DNA of 64,000 bases, taken from positions 1-64,000 of the forward strand of contig JAHHID010000015.1 in the NCBI GenBank assembly GCA_019359015.1. The letters are read 5' to 3'. Below are positions 1 through 8,267 of the stretch, in pieces. Within the stretch, counting starts at the first letter, position 1, and every line of letters starts with the position of its first letter. This DNA comes from Spirirestis rafaelensis WJT71-NPBG6. Its GTDB lineage: Bacteria; Cyanobacteriota; Cyanobacteriia; Cyanobacteriales; Nostocaceae. Both the position numbers and the translations under genes were made by a program. The notes under the pieces were generated by a model. That model did not search any database, had not been told where the DNA came from, and saw only the letters and a list, made by a program, of their open reading frames with translations.

Positions 1-164
1 AAATTTAATACTTTTGGAGCTAATCGTGCCACACTAGGTTCCCTTGTTTTCAGCCTAAACTGCTTTGACTTTACTTTCTTAGTTTCTCACAATAATGCTT
101 GGTTTATTTCCGCCGTGCTGTACTAGGTATTCGGTAGCTACAGACGGAATGAAAACTACTAAGC

Positions 165-1500
165 TGTTGACACTCCCCGCCTACAAGAGCGGGGATTCTT
201 GGTTCGTTGACATAACTTGCTCAAGCAGGTTTGCACCAACTAGAGTAGAGGTTCCATCTCCCCAAGCTTTGCTTGCATCTAGTGCAAAGGTTCCGGTATG
301 CCCTACCGTACCCAATCCTCGACTAAGGATGATTCTAGCTGCATTCTCATCCCTATCCATCGTGCATCCGCACTTACAGACGTGCGTCCTAGTAGATAGA
401 CTTTTTTTAACAACTTGACGACAGCTAGAGCATTCTTGGGTCGTGTATTGCGGATTCACCGCAACCGTGACTCGTTTAAATACCTTTCCAAAGTACTCAA
501 CCCAGACACGAAACTGATACCAAGATGCGTCATTTATAGACTTAGCTAAACAATGATTTTTCACCATATTTTTAATTCTCAAATCTTCGTAGGCTATCAA
601 GTCGTTTGACTGAACTACGCACCGTGCGAGTTTTATCGCATGGTTTTTACGTTGCCTGCTTATTTTGAGATGGCGCTTACCCAGAACCTGTCTAGCCTTG
701 ACTCTATTCTTCGAGCCTTTTACCTTTTTAGATACTCGACGTTGAGAACGCTTGAGAACTTTTTCCCCTTTACGCAAAAATTTGGGATTCTCAACCATCT
801 CGCCATTCGAGTCTGTATAGTACTCTTTCAATCCAACATCCAAACCGACTGTATTACCAGTTGGCTCAATATCTTCAGAACGGTCTACATCAATACAGAA
901 TTGGACGTAAACCCCGTCAGCACGTTTGACCAATCGAACCCGTTTGATTTGGTTCATTTGGTAGAAATGCAAGTCACGAGTACCTTTTAGTTTAAGTCGT
1001 CCAATTCCCTTCTTATCGGTAAAAGTTATAGACTTGCGGTCCGGAGCCAGTTTCCAACCTGATGATTTATACTCAACACAGCGACAATCTTTTTGGAACT
1101 GCGGATACCCTTTTTTGCCTGATACACCCTTGTTGCAATTGTCATAAAAACGAAAAATGGAAGACCATGCTCTTTCTGCACTGGCTTGTCTAGCCATTGA
1201 GTTGAGTTCATTTGCAAATGGAAAATTAGCAGCCAAAATCGCACAATATTTTTGCAAATCATTCTTACCCGTGCCCTTTACATCCATCCATAAACGAATG
1301 CAACTATTACGAATAAATTGAGCGGTTCTGATTGCGTCATTTATTGCTGCTAGCTGTGCAGCCTTTCCGTATGCCTTAAACTCAAATACAAGCATGTCTT
1401 TCACCTCCCACTTTTATCCTAGCATGTCGAGTATAAAATTGGGCTAGAATTAGTTAAAGATAATAAAAAGCCGTCCTTACAGGACGGGGCTTTATACCCA
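165..1500 (-). mobile_element. tnpB-only IS200/IS605-type element
   Basis: The tnpB gene lies between two subterminal hairpins typical of this transposon class. The right-end hairpin is at 175-194 (CCCCGC paired with GCGGGG) and contains the tnpB stop codon. The left-end hairpin is at 1471-1487 (CCGTCC, loop TTACA, GGACGG). No tnpA (Y1 transposase) is present, so the element would depend on a transposase supplied elsewhere. The left end sits about 20-50 bp upstream of the ffh start. Exact boundaries cannot be fixed from one copy. A guide (omega) RNA is expected to overlap the 3' end of tnpB and the right end, as known for this family. Confidence 0.65.
181..1404 (-). CDS. tnpB: RNA-guided endonuclease TnpB family (IS605 OrfB)
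   Basis: A 407-residue TnpB, the transposon-encoded RNA-guided nuclease ancestral to Cas12. The split RuvC-like site is visible: GLDVG near residue 190, YEDLRIKNM near 280 and DRDENAA near 355. The zinc ribbon has the two CxxC-type pairs CSSC and CKCG just before the last motif. Length is usual for the family and the catalytic residues look intact, so the protein may be active. The C-terminus (NQESPLL) is encoded inside the right-end hairpin, as is common in this family. It is transcribed away from ffh. Family membership is clear; activity is inferred. Confidence 0.93.
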   Translation of the reverse strand: MKDMLVFEFKAYGKAAQLAAINDAIRTAQFIRNSCIRLWMDVKGTGKNDLQKYCAILAANFPFANELNSMARQASAERAWSSIFRFYDNCNKGVSGKKGYPQFQKDCRCVEYKSSGWKLAPDRKSITFTDKKGIGRLKLKGTRDLHFYQMNQIKRVRLVKRADGVYVQFCIDVDRSEDIEPTGNTVGLDVGLKEYYTDSNGEMVENPKFLRKGEKVLKRSQRRVSKKVKGSKNRVKARQVLGKRHLKISRQRKNHAIKLARCVVQSNDLIAYEDLRIKNMVKNHCLAKSINDASWYQFRVWVEYFGKVFKRVTVAVNPQYTTQECSSCRQVVKKSLSTRTHVCKCGCTMDRDENAARIILSRGLGTVGHTGTFALDASKAWGDGTSTLVGANLLEQVMSTNQESPLL

Positions 1501-1519
1501 TTCTTTTGGTAACCAAATT

Positions 1520-2986
1520 ATGTTTGATGCTTTATCTGACCGTTTAGAAGCTGCGTGGAAGAAACTGCGAGGACAGGACAAAATTTCCCAATCCAACATT
1601 CAAGACGCTTTGCGCGAAGTGCGCCGCGCTCTGTTGGAAGCAGATGTTAATCTTCAGGTAGTCAAAGATTTTATTACCGAAGTCGAAGCCAAGGCACAGG
1701 GAGCCGAGGTAACTGCTGGCGTGCGACCTGACCAACAGTTCATTAAAATTGTTTACGATGAGCTAGTGCAGGTAATGGGGGATGTCAATGTTCCCTTGGC
1801 ACAAGCTGAAAAATCGCCCACTGTTGTCTTGATGGCTGGGTTGCAGGGAACGGGTAAAACCACAGCCACAGCTAAGTTAGCTTTACATTTACGTAAATTA
1901 GAACGCAGCTGCTTAATGGTGGCGACAGACGTGTATCGTCCAGCAGCTATTGACCAGTTAGTAACACTGGGTAAGCAAATTGACGTGCCAGTATTTGAAC
2001 TAGGAAGCGATGCTGACCCAGTAGAAATTGCCCGCCAAGGTATCGAGCGCGGTCGGGCAGAAGGTGTTGATACGGTGATTATCGATACTGCGGGTCGCTT
2101 GCAAATCGATGAAGAGATGATGGGAGAGTTAGCTCGCATCAAAGAAACAGTCCAACCGCACGAAACGCTGTTGGTGGTGGACTCAATGACCGGTCAAGAA
2201 GCGGCAAATCTCACCCGCACCTTCCACGATCAAATCGGCATTACTGGAGCGATTCTCACTAAACTCGATGGCGATAGCCGTGGTGGTGCGGCACTATCGG
2301 TGCGGCAAATTTCCGGAGCGCCGATTAAGTTTGTCGGTGTGGGTGAAAAAGTTGAAGCTCTGCAACCGTTTTACCCCGACCGGATGGCATCGCGAATTTT
2401 GGGAATGGGCGATGTTCTGACGCTGGTAGAAAAGGCGCAGGAAGAAATGGACTTGGCTGATGCCGAGAAAATGCAGGAGAAAATATTATCGGCAAAGTTC
2501 GATTTTACCGACTTTCTCAAACAGCTGCGCCTGCTGAAAAATATGGGATCGCTGGGTGGTATCATCAAGATGATTCCAGGGATGAACAAGCTGTCAGATG
2601 ATCAGCTCAAGCAGGGAGAAACCCAGCTAAAACGCTGTGAGGCGATGATTAACTCGATGACCAAGCAGGAACGCCACGATCCTGATTTGTTGGCAAGTTC
2701 TCCCAGCCGACGGCGGAGAATTGCCGGTGGTTCTGGTTATAGAGAAACCGATGTCAGTAAGTTGGTAACTGATTTCCAAAAAATGCGATCGCTCATGCAG
2801 CAAATGGGTCAAGGTGGCGGTATGCCGAGTATGCCCGGTATGCCCGGTATGTTCGGTGGCGGTATGGGCAACCCATTCCCGGCAGGCAATCGTCCAGCAG
2901 CCCCAGGATGGCGAGGTTATACTGGCGCTGCAACTGCTAAAAAGAAAAAGAAGGATAAAAAGAAAAAAGGCTTCGGTAATCTTTAG
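1520..2986 (+). CDS. ffh: Signal recognition particle protein Ffh (SRP54)
   Basis: A 488-residue GTPase subunit of the signal recognition particle, which binds signal sequences of nascent membrane proteins on the ribosome. The N-terminal helical bundle (about 1-90) is followed by the NG GTPase domain with the P-loop GLQGTGKTT near 108, DTAGR near 191 and TKLDGD near 248. The methionine-rich M domain (about 300-440) binds SRP RNA and signal peptides. The C-terminus has a Met/Gly/Pro-rich stretch and ends in a run of lysines, as in other cyanobacterial Ffh. No strong Shine-Dalgarno sequence precedes the start, and the tnpB element occupies the immediate upstream region. Confidence 0.98.
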   Translation: MFDALSDRLEAAWKKLRGQDKISQSNIQDALREVRRALLEADVNLQVVKDFITEVEAKAQGAEVTAGVRPDQQFIKIVYDELVQVMGDVNVPLAQAEKSPTVVLMAGLQGTGKTTATAKLALHLRKLERSCLMVATDVYRPAAIDQLVTLGKQIDVPVFELGSDADPVEIARQGIERGRAEGVDTVIIDTAGRLQIDEEMMGELARIKETVQPHETLLVVDSMTGQEAANLTRTFHDQIGITGAILTKLDGDSRGGAALSVRQISGAPIKFVGVGEKVEALQPFYPDRMASRILGMGDVLTLVEKAQEEMDLADAEKMQEKILSAKFDFTDFLKQLRLLKNMGSLGGIIKMIPGMNKLSDDQLKQGETQLKRCEAMINSMTKQERHDPDLLASSPSRRRRIAGGSGYRETDVSKLVTDFQKMRSLMQQMGQGGGMPSMPGMPGMFGGGMGNPFPAGNRPAAPGWRGYTGAATAKKKKKDKKKKGFGNL

Positions 2987-3114
2987 GGCATGGGGAATGG
3001 GGCATGGGGCATAGGGCATAGTCGCTTTGTAAAATACGTCTAGCTTCTTTTTATTCCCAATGCCCATTGCCCATTGCCTATTGCCCATTGCCCATTGCCC
3101 ATTGCCCATTAACC
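2987..3114 (+). repeat. Heptameric short tandem repeats (STRR)
   Basis: Just after ffh there is a run of GGGGCAT/GGGGAAT-like units (2988-3020), a unique stretch, then about eight copies of a TGCCCAT heptamer (3058-3112). The two halves are roughly complementary, so the transcript could fold into a long hairpin. Such heptamer STRRs are characteristic of filamentous cyanobacteria. The open frames across it are artefacts of the repeat. Confidence 0.85.
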
Positions 3115-3223
3115 CTTGACTATTAACTCATAGCAGTTAATGCTAGGCTAGTGCTAAAATTAGCATTCCAGCATCAACTAGCTACAAACTGATAGGTCAA
3201 AATAGGAGAATATTTTCTCAATC

Positions 3224-3484
3224 ATGATTAAACTGCGCTTAAAGCGATACGGAAAAAAGCGGGAAGTAAGTTATCGTATTGTTGCTATTAACAGCCTCGC
3301 TCGCCGCGATGGTCGTCCCCTAGAAGAACTTGGATTCTACAACCCTAGAACCGATGAAGTCCGACTCGATGTTGACGGTATCGTGAAGCGACTGCAACAA
3401 GGCGCTCAACCAACTGACACCGTGCGTAGCATCTTACAAAAAGCTAATGTTTTTGAACAGCTCAGTGCAAAAGCCGCATCATAA
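3224..3484 (+). CDS. rpsP: 30S ribosomal protein bS16
   Basis: An 86-residue protein with the conserved S16 start [12 protein letters not shown], the RRDGR(P) segment and an ELGFYNPR motif near 36-43. It binds 16S rRNA and supports assembly of the small subunit. An AGGAG sequence lies about 15 bp before the ATG. The downstream KH-domain gene starts at its 3' end, matching the usual bacterial rpsP-khpA order. Confidence 0.98.
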   Translation: MIKLRLKRYGKKREVSYRIVAINSLARRDGRPLEELGFYNPRTDEVRLDVDGIVKRLQQGAQPTDTVRSILQKANVFEQLSAKAAS

Positions 3485-3890
3485 CGACGAAACAAAATTG
3501 AGGACAGCCAGTCCTGACTACGTTAGGCTGGTTAATTTTTTAGTGCAGCCGTTTTTGGAATCTCCGCAGTCTTTGAGCGTCGATTGTGAAATTTCTCACA
3601 TCCTCAAACGAGTTTGGATTCGCATAGCCTTTGACAGCGCAGATAAAGGAAAAGTCTTTGGTCGGGGAGGACGCAATATCCAAGCGATTCGCACGGTTAT
3701 TGCCGCAGCCGCGGAAACAGCTGGACAATCAGTATACCTGGATATCTACGGCAGTAATGCCCAAGGTCGAGAAGGTATGTCTTTTGATGAAGACTCCGAA
3801 GAGCGATTACCAGCACCAAAATCGAGACCAAGAGAAGGAAACGACTCACGGCCGATTGTTAAACCCCGCGTCCGCTCTAGTTTCAACTAG
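3447..3890 (+). CDS. KH-domain RNA-binding protein (KhpA-like)
   Basis: A KH-domain protein; the RNA-binding GxxG loop is seen as GRGGRN near residue 73, in a typical KhpA context ([18 protein letters not shown]). A charged, probably disordered tail follows. In other bacteria KhpA is a small RNA-binding protein often encoded after rpsP. The start is uncertain. The ATG at 3447 overlaps rpsP by 38 bp and the first ~17 residues look unconserved; a TTG at 3498 is an alternative just after rpsP and ahead of the conserved SPDYVRLV. The gene is probably co-transcribed with rpsP. Confidence 0.88.
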   Translation: MFLNSSVQKPHHNDETKLRTASPDYVRLVNFLVQPFLESPQSLSVDCEISHILKRVWIRIAFDSADKGKVFGRGGRNIQAIRTVIAAAAETAGQSVYLDIYGSNAQGREGMSFDEDSEERLPAPKSRPREGNDSRPIVKPRVRSSFN

Positions 3891-3946
3891 GAAGTAAATT
3901 ACTTCACTCTGCGGTTTGCTTTCAAGTCCACACCCATCGTCTTCAA

Positions 3947-4070
3947 TAGACCTCTTGCATAAATCAAAAATAAAGAACCCCACCCCGCATTTGCTAACGC
4001 AAACGCTCCCCTCCCCGCTTGCGGGGAGGGGGTGGGGGTGGCGTATTAGGGAATGAGTGCAAGAGGTCTA
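3947..4070. repeat. MITE-like element with 13-bp terminal inverted repeats
   Basis: A 124-bp non-coding unit bounded by perfect 13-bp inverted repeats, TAGACCTCTTGCA at 3947-3959 and its complement at 4058-4070. Inside is a strong GC-rich hairpin (CTCCCCGC-TT-GCGGGGAG, 4011-4028) flanked by further pairing C and G runs. It has no coding capacity. The structure suggests a miniature inverted-repeat transposable element; no clear target-site duplication is visible. Confidence 0.7.
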
Positions 4071-4590
4071 ATAAGCCTGCTATCCTACGGGAAACGACTT
4101 TATGCGGGTTTATTGAAGAATTTCCAGATTTGGGACTTGCGGTAGAAGATGGGGATAAGCCGTAAGAATTTCTATGAGTTTTCCCAACTCTAAATCTCTT
4201 GTGGCAAAGTCAAGATAAAATGCCTGCATCTAGTTTTGACATTTATCCCCAAAATTATATTTAAGGTTGTGTGGTAAAGCACACAACCCGAAATTAAGCC
4301 GTTTTTGAGCAGGGTGCATACAGCAAATCTTTTTTTGATTGATTTGATTCAAAAGATGGGAAACACCCATCAAAAAAAGCCAATGTTAAGTAAGAGACGC
4401 GTTCTTGATCGCGTATCTTATTTTCTTAAAAAACAAGTGTAACTATTAAAATACTTAGTTGTACTTCAGTTTGCCATATCAATTTTTAGGAAAAATCGCG
4501 CTTTGGTGATTGCGTCAAGCGCAGGCTACGCCAACACGCGAGAAAATCTTAACCTTTCTAAAGAACAATTCCTCACACATAAGAAATACT
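4071..4590 (+). other. Structured gene-free region upstream of phoH
   Basis: About 520 bp without a credible gene. It holds at least three potential stem-loops: 4265-4288 (GGTTGTGT/ACACAACC), 4355-4371 (GATGGG/CCCATC, flanked by T and A runs on opposite sides) and 4391-4420 (followed by T-rich DNA). A partial dispersed repeat (AGCGCAGGCTACGCC) lies near 4520. It could be a phoH leader, contain a small RNA, or be degenerate sequence; the window alone does not decide. Confidence 0.4.
4391..4427 (+). terminator. Putative intrinsic terminator upstream of phoH
   Basis: An imperfect stem (TAAGAGACGCG paired with CGCGTATCTTA, one mismatch) is followed directly by TTTTCTT. It lies 165 bp before phoH and 500 bp after the KH-domain gene, so it would end a transcript from the 4.1-4.4 kb region or act as a leader attenuator. 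Confidence 0.4.
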
Positions 4591-5544
4591 ATGGCAAGTG
4601 CCTTGCCAATTCAATTGCCGAATATCGAGAGCGCGATCGCGCTAGCGGGACAACAAGAAGAAAATCTCAAAACCATATCCCGGCAAACAGGAGCTAACCT
4701 GGTGCTACGGGGACAGGAATTACACATTGCTGGTACAGAAAAAGAAATTGATTTAGCTAGTCGATTAGTGCGATCGCTTGAAGACCTTTGGACTCAAGGC
4801 AATAGCATCACTAGCGCCGATATTTTAACAGCTCGTCAGGCTCTAGAGAGCGATCGCGAAGAAGAACTACAGAAGTTGCAGCGAGATGTTCTGGCAAGAA
4901 CTCGTCGGGGAGAAGAAATCCGTGCCAAAACGTTTCGCCAGCGACAGTACATCAACGCTCTACGTCAGCGAGACTTGACATTCTGCGTCGGTCCAGCTGG
5001 TACTGGTAAGACCTTCCTCGCTGTTGTCGTTGCTGTGCAAGCACTTCTTGCCAACGAATTTGAAAAGCTTATTTTAACTCGTCCTGCCGTCGAAGCTGGT
5101 GAAAAACTCGGCTTTTTGCCCGGAGACTTACAACAGAAAGTAAATCCCTATCTCCGTCCACTCTACGATGCCATCAATGAATTTATCGACCCTGAAAAAG
5201 TACCCAATTTGATGGAACGCGGTGTAATCGAAGTTGCACCCCTAGCCTACATGCGGGGACGCACTCTCAACAACGCTTTTGTGATTGTAGACGAGGCTCA
5301 AAATACCACACCCGCTCAAATGAAAATGGTTTTAACTCGTTTGGGCTTTCATTCTCGGATGGTAATTACAGGTGACATAACACAAACCGATTTGTTACCT
5401 CACCAAGAATCTGGTTTATCGGTGGCGTTACATATTTTAAAGAATGTTCAAGGCATTTCCTTTTGCCAATTTTCTCAGAAAGATGTCGTGCGCCATGCCT
5501 TAGTTCAACGAATTGTCGCTGCTTACGAACAATATGAAAAATAG
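4591..5544 (+). CDS. phoH: PhoH family protein (P-loop ATPase)
   Basis: A 317-residue PhoH-like ATPase. The P-loop GPAGTGKT is near residue 133, and the Walker B-like VIVDEAQN segment is near 234. The motifs GEKLGFLPGDLQ and QKDVVRH, shared by PhoH and PhoH2 proteins, are intact. An N-terminal domain of about 110 residues precedes the ATPase domain, as in YbeZ-type PhoH. The start at 4591 gives the usual MASALPI-type N-terminus; the longer frame from 4510 begins in a dispersed repeat and is unlikely. Function is probably linked to RNA metabolism or ribosome maturation, by analogy with YbeZ. Confidence 0.93.
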   Translation: MASALPIQLPNIESAIALAGQQEENLKTISRQTGANLVLRGQELHIAGTEKEIDLASRLVRSLEDLWTQGNSITSADILTARQALESDREEELQKLQRDVLARTRRGEEIRAKTFRQRQYINALRQRDLTFCVGPAGTGKTFLAVVVAVQALLANEFEKLILTRPAVEAGEKLGFLPGDLQQKVNPYLRPLYDAINEFIDPEKVPNLMERGVIEVAPLAYMRGRTLNNAFVIVDEAQNTTPAQMKMVLTRLGFHSRMVITGDITQTDLLPHQESGLSVALHILKNVQGISFCQFSQKDVVRHALVQRIVAAYEQYEK

Positions 5545-5611
5545 TTAGTGAATAGTGGGAATTTGAAGAGGGGAAAAGGGCAAAGGGAAAAAACAAAGGG
5601 AAAGAATTATT

Positions 5612-5652
5612 ACCCATGCCCAATGCCCCATGCCCAATGCCCAATGCCCACC
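5612..5652 (+). repeat. Heptameric STRR (CCCAATG units)
   Basis: Five to six near-copies of a CCCAATG/CCCCATG heptamer lie between phoH and the next gene. An open frame runs from this repeat into the downstream gene, giving an artificial MPNAPCPMPNA N-terminus. Confidence 0.8.
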
Positions 5653-5684
5653 AACAAGCAACAACTCACAATCAACAACCAATT

Positions 5685-6092
5685 ATGACTTTGAAAGAAT
5701 TTTTGGAAGCTTGCGAAACTTTAGGGACTTTACGTTTAATAGTCACTAGCAGCGCTGCTGTATTAGAAGCGCGTGGCAAAATAGAAAAGCTGTTTTATGC
5801 AGAGTTACCTAAAGGTAAATATGCTAATATGCACACCGAAGGTTTTGAATTTCACTTGAATATGGATAAAATTAGTCAAGTGAAATTTGAAACGGGTGAA
5901 GCCAAGCGAGGCAATTTTACAACTTATGCCATCCGCTTTCTCGATGAGAAACAAGAAGCAGCTTTAAGTTTGTTTTTACAATGGGGTAAACCGGGAGAAT
6001 ATGAACCCGGTCAAGTCGAAGCTTGGCAAGCTTTAAGGGAACAGTATGGAGAAGTTTGGCAACCTGTACCGTTGACAGAGATTAATGGGTAA
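5685..6092 (+). CDS. Small conserved protein, possibly ChuX/HutX-like heme-utilisation fold
   Basis: A 135-residue soluble protein with no signal peptide or membrane segment, starting MTLKEFLEACETLG. The body has alternating beta-type strands with segments such as FEFHLNMDKISQVKFE and YAIRFLDE. Its overall pattern resembles the cyanobacterial proteins annotated as ChuX/HutX heme-like substrate-binding family; this is recognised from memory and not proven. The ATG at 5685 is chosen because the 23 extra in-frame codons upstream are translated tandem repeat. A role in heme or iron handling is possible but not shown. Confidence 0.7.
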   Translation: MTLKEFLEACETLGTLRLIVTSSAAVLEARGKIEKLFYAELPKGKYANMHTEGFEFHLNMDKISQVKFETGEAKRGNFTTYAIRFLDEKQEAALSLFLQWGKPGEYEPGQVEAWQALREQYGEVWQPVPLTEING

Positions 6093-6203
6093 TTGGTAAT
6101 AGATTATAAGTTCACAACTTCTTACCTTCGGTGTCGGCGATCGCGCCAAGGAATAGCTTGAGTGCGATAATTAATATGTAGAAGCAACGGAAAGAGAATT
6201 GCC

Positions 6204-6842
6204 ATGTTAACAACTTCCATCCGCTTGCAATTAGAACCTGGTCAAAAAGTAACCCTCCAGCCGGTGACTTGGCAAAGGTTTGAAACGATTTTAACTGAGT
6301 TGGGAGAAAAGCGTTCTTCAAGAATTGCCTATGCCAATGGAATTTTAGAAATCATGGCACCGTTACCAGAACACGAACGTTCCAAAGTGTTGCTTGCAGA
6401 TTTTGTGAAAATTCTGCTCAAATTCCAAAAACTCGCATGGGAACCTCTTGGTTCAACTACCTTTAAGCGCCAAGGTATGGCAACTGGTATTGAACCAGAT
6501 GATTGCTTCTACATCCAGAATTATAAAGCTGTTATTGGCAAAAATCGACTCGATTTGAATGAAGATCCGCCACCAGATTTAGCGCTGGAAACTGATGTAA
6601 CATCGAAAACCGAACTTGATGCGTATGAAGCGTTAGGCGTACCAGAGTTATGGATTTATGCTAGTGATAAGTTAACAATCAATGTATTAGTTGCTGGCAA
6701 ATATGTTCAGTCTCTGACTTCTTCCACATTTCCAAACATAGCAGTTGTAGAGATTATCCCGCAGTATATGCAGCGTGCAAAGATTGTTGGTGTTAGTCAA
6801 GCATTAGAAGAATTTGAAACTTTTGTTAATAGTTTCAGTTGA
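6204..6842 (+). CDS. Uma2-family (DUF820) PD-(D/E)XK nuclease-like protein
   Basis: A 212-residue member of the Uma2/DUF820 family, which is greatly expanded in cyanobacteria and has a restriction-endonuclease-like fold. The core carries IEPDDCFYI (acidic metal-site position near 98), PPDLALETDVTSKT (D and E near 127-132) and the EALGVPELWIYA segment. A GGAAAG-like sequence lies upstream of the ATG at 6204. The biological role of the family is not settled; candidates are DNA repair, mobile-element functions or defence. It stands alone between repeats. Confidence 0.88.
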   Translation: MLTTSIRLQLEPGQKVTLQPVTWQRFETILTELGEKRSSRIAYANGILEIMAPLPEHERSKVLLADFVKILLKFQKLAWEPLGSTTFKRQGMATGIEPDDCFYIQNYKAVIGKNRLDLNEDPPPDLALETDVTSKTELDAYEALGVPELWIYASDKLTINVLVAGKYVQSLTSSTFPNIAVVEIIPQYMQRAKIVGVSQALEEFETFVNSFS

Positions 6843-6914
6843 TTAAAGTTCCTACAGAAGTTAGGGGAAAGGTTAAAGGATAAAGTTTTTTCTTATTCCT
6901 TTCTCCTTTTGAAG

Positions 6915-6948
6915 GTAGGGTGCCTTATGGTTCCATAACCCACCCTAC
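6915..6948 (+). repeat. Palindromic dispersed repeat, possibly acting as terminator
   Basis: GTAGGGTG at 6915-6922 pairs with CACCCTAC at 6941-6948, with an inner TTATGG/CCATAA palindrome. A short T-rich tract follows. It is located between the convergent Uma2 and V4R-like genes, so it could end transcription from both sides. Confidence 0.6.
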
Positions 6949-6977
6949 ATTTTACTACTATGCCCAATTAGTAATTC

Positions 6978-7439
6978 TCAATTCATTTCTGTAAACTCAA
7001 ATACATCGTATTCACCACCACGAAGCACAGATTCAACGTGTTTGCCTTGGAAACGCTTGCCGAAGATTTGCTCTACTGTCCCCCAAACAGCACCTAGGGT
7101 ATAAGTACATTTACGGTCTGAACCTGGGGCTTCTCCCGTAGAACATAAAGTTTCGCTAGTGTAAACTTTGATAACATGTCCTTCGGCTTCGATACGATTA
7201 ATAACACATAGACGAGTGCCATCTTTACCTAAAGCAAACCCAAGTTTGGAGGCAATATCATCTAAAGACAACTTTTCAATTGTTAAACCTAATTCTTGTG
7301 CCAAATGTTTACCACGGCTGCGACCAGCTGAAATTAAAGCGATCGCTGTTGCTCTTTCACCCAAAGCATCTTCCATGCCGACAATTGCCGATTTAAAACA
7401 GATTATACTGCTGAAATTTCCGAGTGTTGGACGTAACAT
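6978..7439 (-). CDS. V4R-like (hydrocarbon-binding type) small sensor protein
   Basis: A 153-residue protein resembling cyanobacterial V4R/4-vinyl-reductase-type domains, a small-molecule-binding fold. The segment SETLCSTGEAPGSDRKCTYTLG and the following GTVEQIFGKRF match the family's core spacing. The late ligand cysteines of classical V4R proteins are replaced here (VESVLRGGEYDVFEF). A GAAGG sequence precedes the ATG at 7439. It is the last gene of the minus-strand group with a protoglobin, roadblock protein and GTPase, suggesting an input or adaptor role in the same signalling unit. The ligand is unknown. Confidence 0.65.
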   Translation of the reverse strand: MLRPTLGNFSSIICFKSAIVGMEDALGERATAIALISAGRSRGKHLAQELGLTIEKLSLDDIASKLGFALGKDGTRLCVINRIEAEGHVIKVYTSETLCSTGEAPGSDRKCTYTLGAVWGTVEQIFGKRFQGKHVESVLRGGEYDVFEFTEMN

Positions 7440-7476
7440 AAATGAGCCTTCTACAAATTAATTTTTATTTGTCTAG

Positions 7477-7497
7477 CCTCAGGCTGAAAGCCTGAGG
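7477..7497. repeat. Perfect 9-bp hairpin (dispersed palindrome)
   Basis: CCTCAGGCT-GAA-AGCCTGAGG forms a perfect stem between the protoglobin stop and the V4R-like start. No T-run follows on either strand, so it is better read as a dispersed palindromic repeat, or an RNA-processing site within the operon, than as a terminator. Confidence 0.7.
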
Positions 7498-7510
7498 ACT
7501 ATGTGTCCTG

Positions 7511-8065
7511 TTACATCGCTTTTGCGCCACTAGCAATTAAGCGCCTAAACAAAGCTTCTGACCAGCCAGTTTCATTAAGAACAGCCGTCGAAGAAACCTC
7601 TACGTAAGCTTGCTCAATAAAAGCCAAGTCAATCATACAAATTCGGCTGAGAGACTCTTTGAGGTCTTCGCTTTTACCATCATTTTTTAAGCGTTTACCT
7701 ACCTGATGAATTACCGTTGCCATCGCCGGCACCACATGCTGAGGTCCAATGCCAATGCGGACATGAACTAGACCAATTTTCCAACGGCGATCGGCATAGT
7801 CATTTCCCCACTGATCCATACCCGTGAACATCTCATAAAACCACTCAATAAAAGTTTCCCGCAAGCGATGAATACGCCCTTCGCTGGCGTGTAAAATTCC
7901 ATCCATTTCTGAGTCGCGCCCAAGGTAAGCATAAAAGTGGTCAGCCATTTCTGGAGCAATTTCTACTCCCCAGCTAGCCTCAGATTTTAGTAGAGCTTTG
8001 TCCTCATCTGTAAAGCCAACACGCTTTTCCATTGTGGACATAAAGGTGTGTGGTTCTAAAGTCAT
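7511..8065 (-). CDS. Protoglobin-domain protein
   Basis: A 184-residue single-domain protein of the protoglobin/globin-coupled-sensor fold, all helical with no output domain attached. Recognisable segments include KRVGFTDEDKALLKSEA at the N-terminus and RRWKIGLVHVRIGIGPQHVVPAM near 115-137, whose HVRIGI histidine is the likely proximal heme ligand. The ATG at 8065 is preceded by AGGAGAAACCC, a strong ribosome-binding site, so the 63 extra upstream codons are excluded. Located with GTPase, roadblock and V4R-like genes, it could serve as an O2, NO or CO sensor feeding that switch; this is inference. Confidence 0.85.
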   Translation of the reverse strand: MTLEPHTFMSTMEKRVGFTDEDKALLKSEASWGVEIAPEMADHFYAYLGRDSEMDGILHASEGRIHRLRETFIEWFYEMFTGMDQWGNDYADRRWKIGLVHVRIGIGPQHVVPAMATVIHQVGKRLKNDGKSEDLKESLSRICMIDLAFIEQAYVEVSSTAVLNETGWSEALFRRLIASGAKAM

Positions 8066-8267
8066 TATTGGGTTTCTCCTAAAATTAATAAAAACCAAAT
8101 TTATTGATATCGTAGAGCCACACCTGATGAATATTGAGAAACTTTTCATCATTTCTCTTTTTTTTGGCGAAATTAAACTTGCTAATTGCTGGAAAATTGA
8201 TAATGGCAATTTAAGAGAGAAAATCGGCAATCCACAAATCTGAATACGGGTCACTTCGTGTTCTTAG

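Noticed and set aside
2627-3109. Open frame of 160 codons on the minus strand over the ffh 3' end and STRR
   Set aside because: The N-terminus is tandem-repeat translation (MGNGQWAMGN) and the rest is antisense to ffh.
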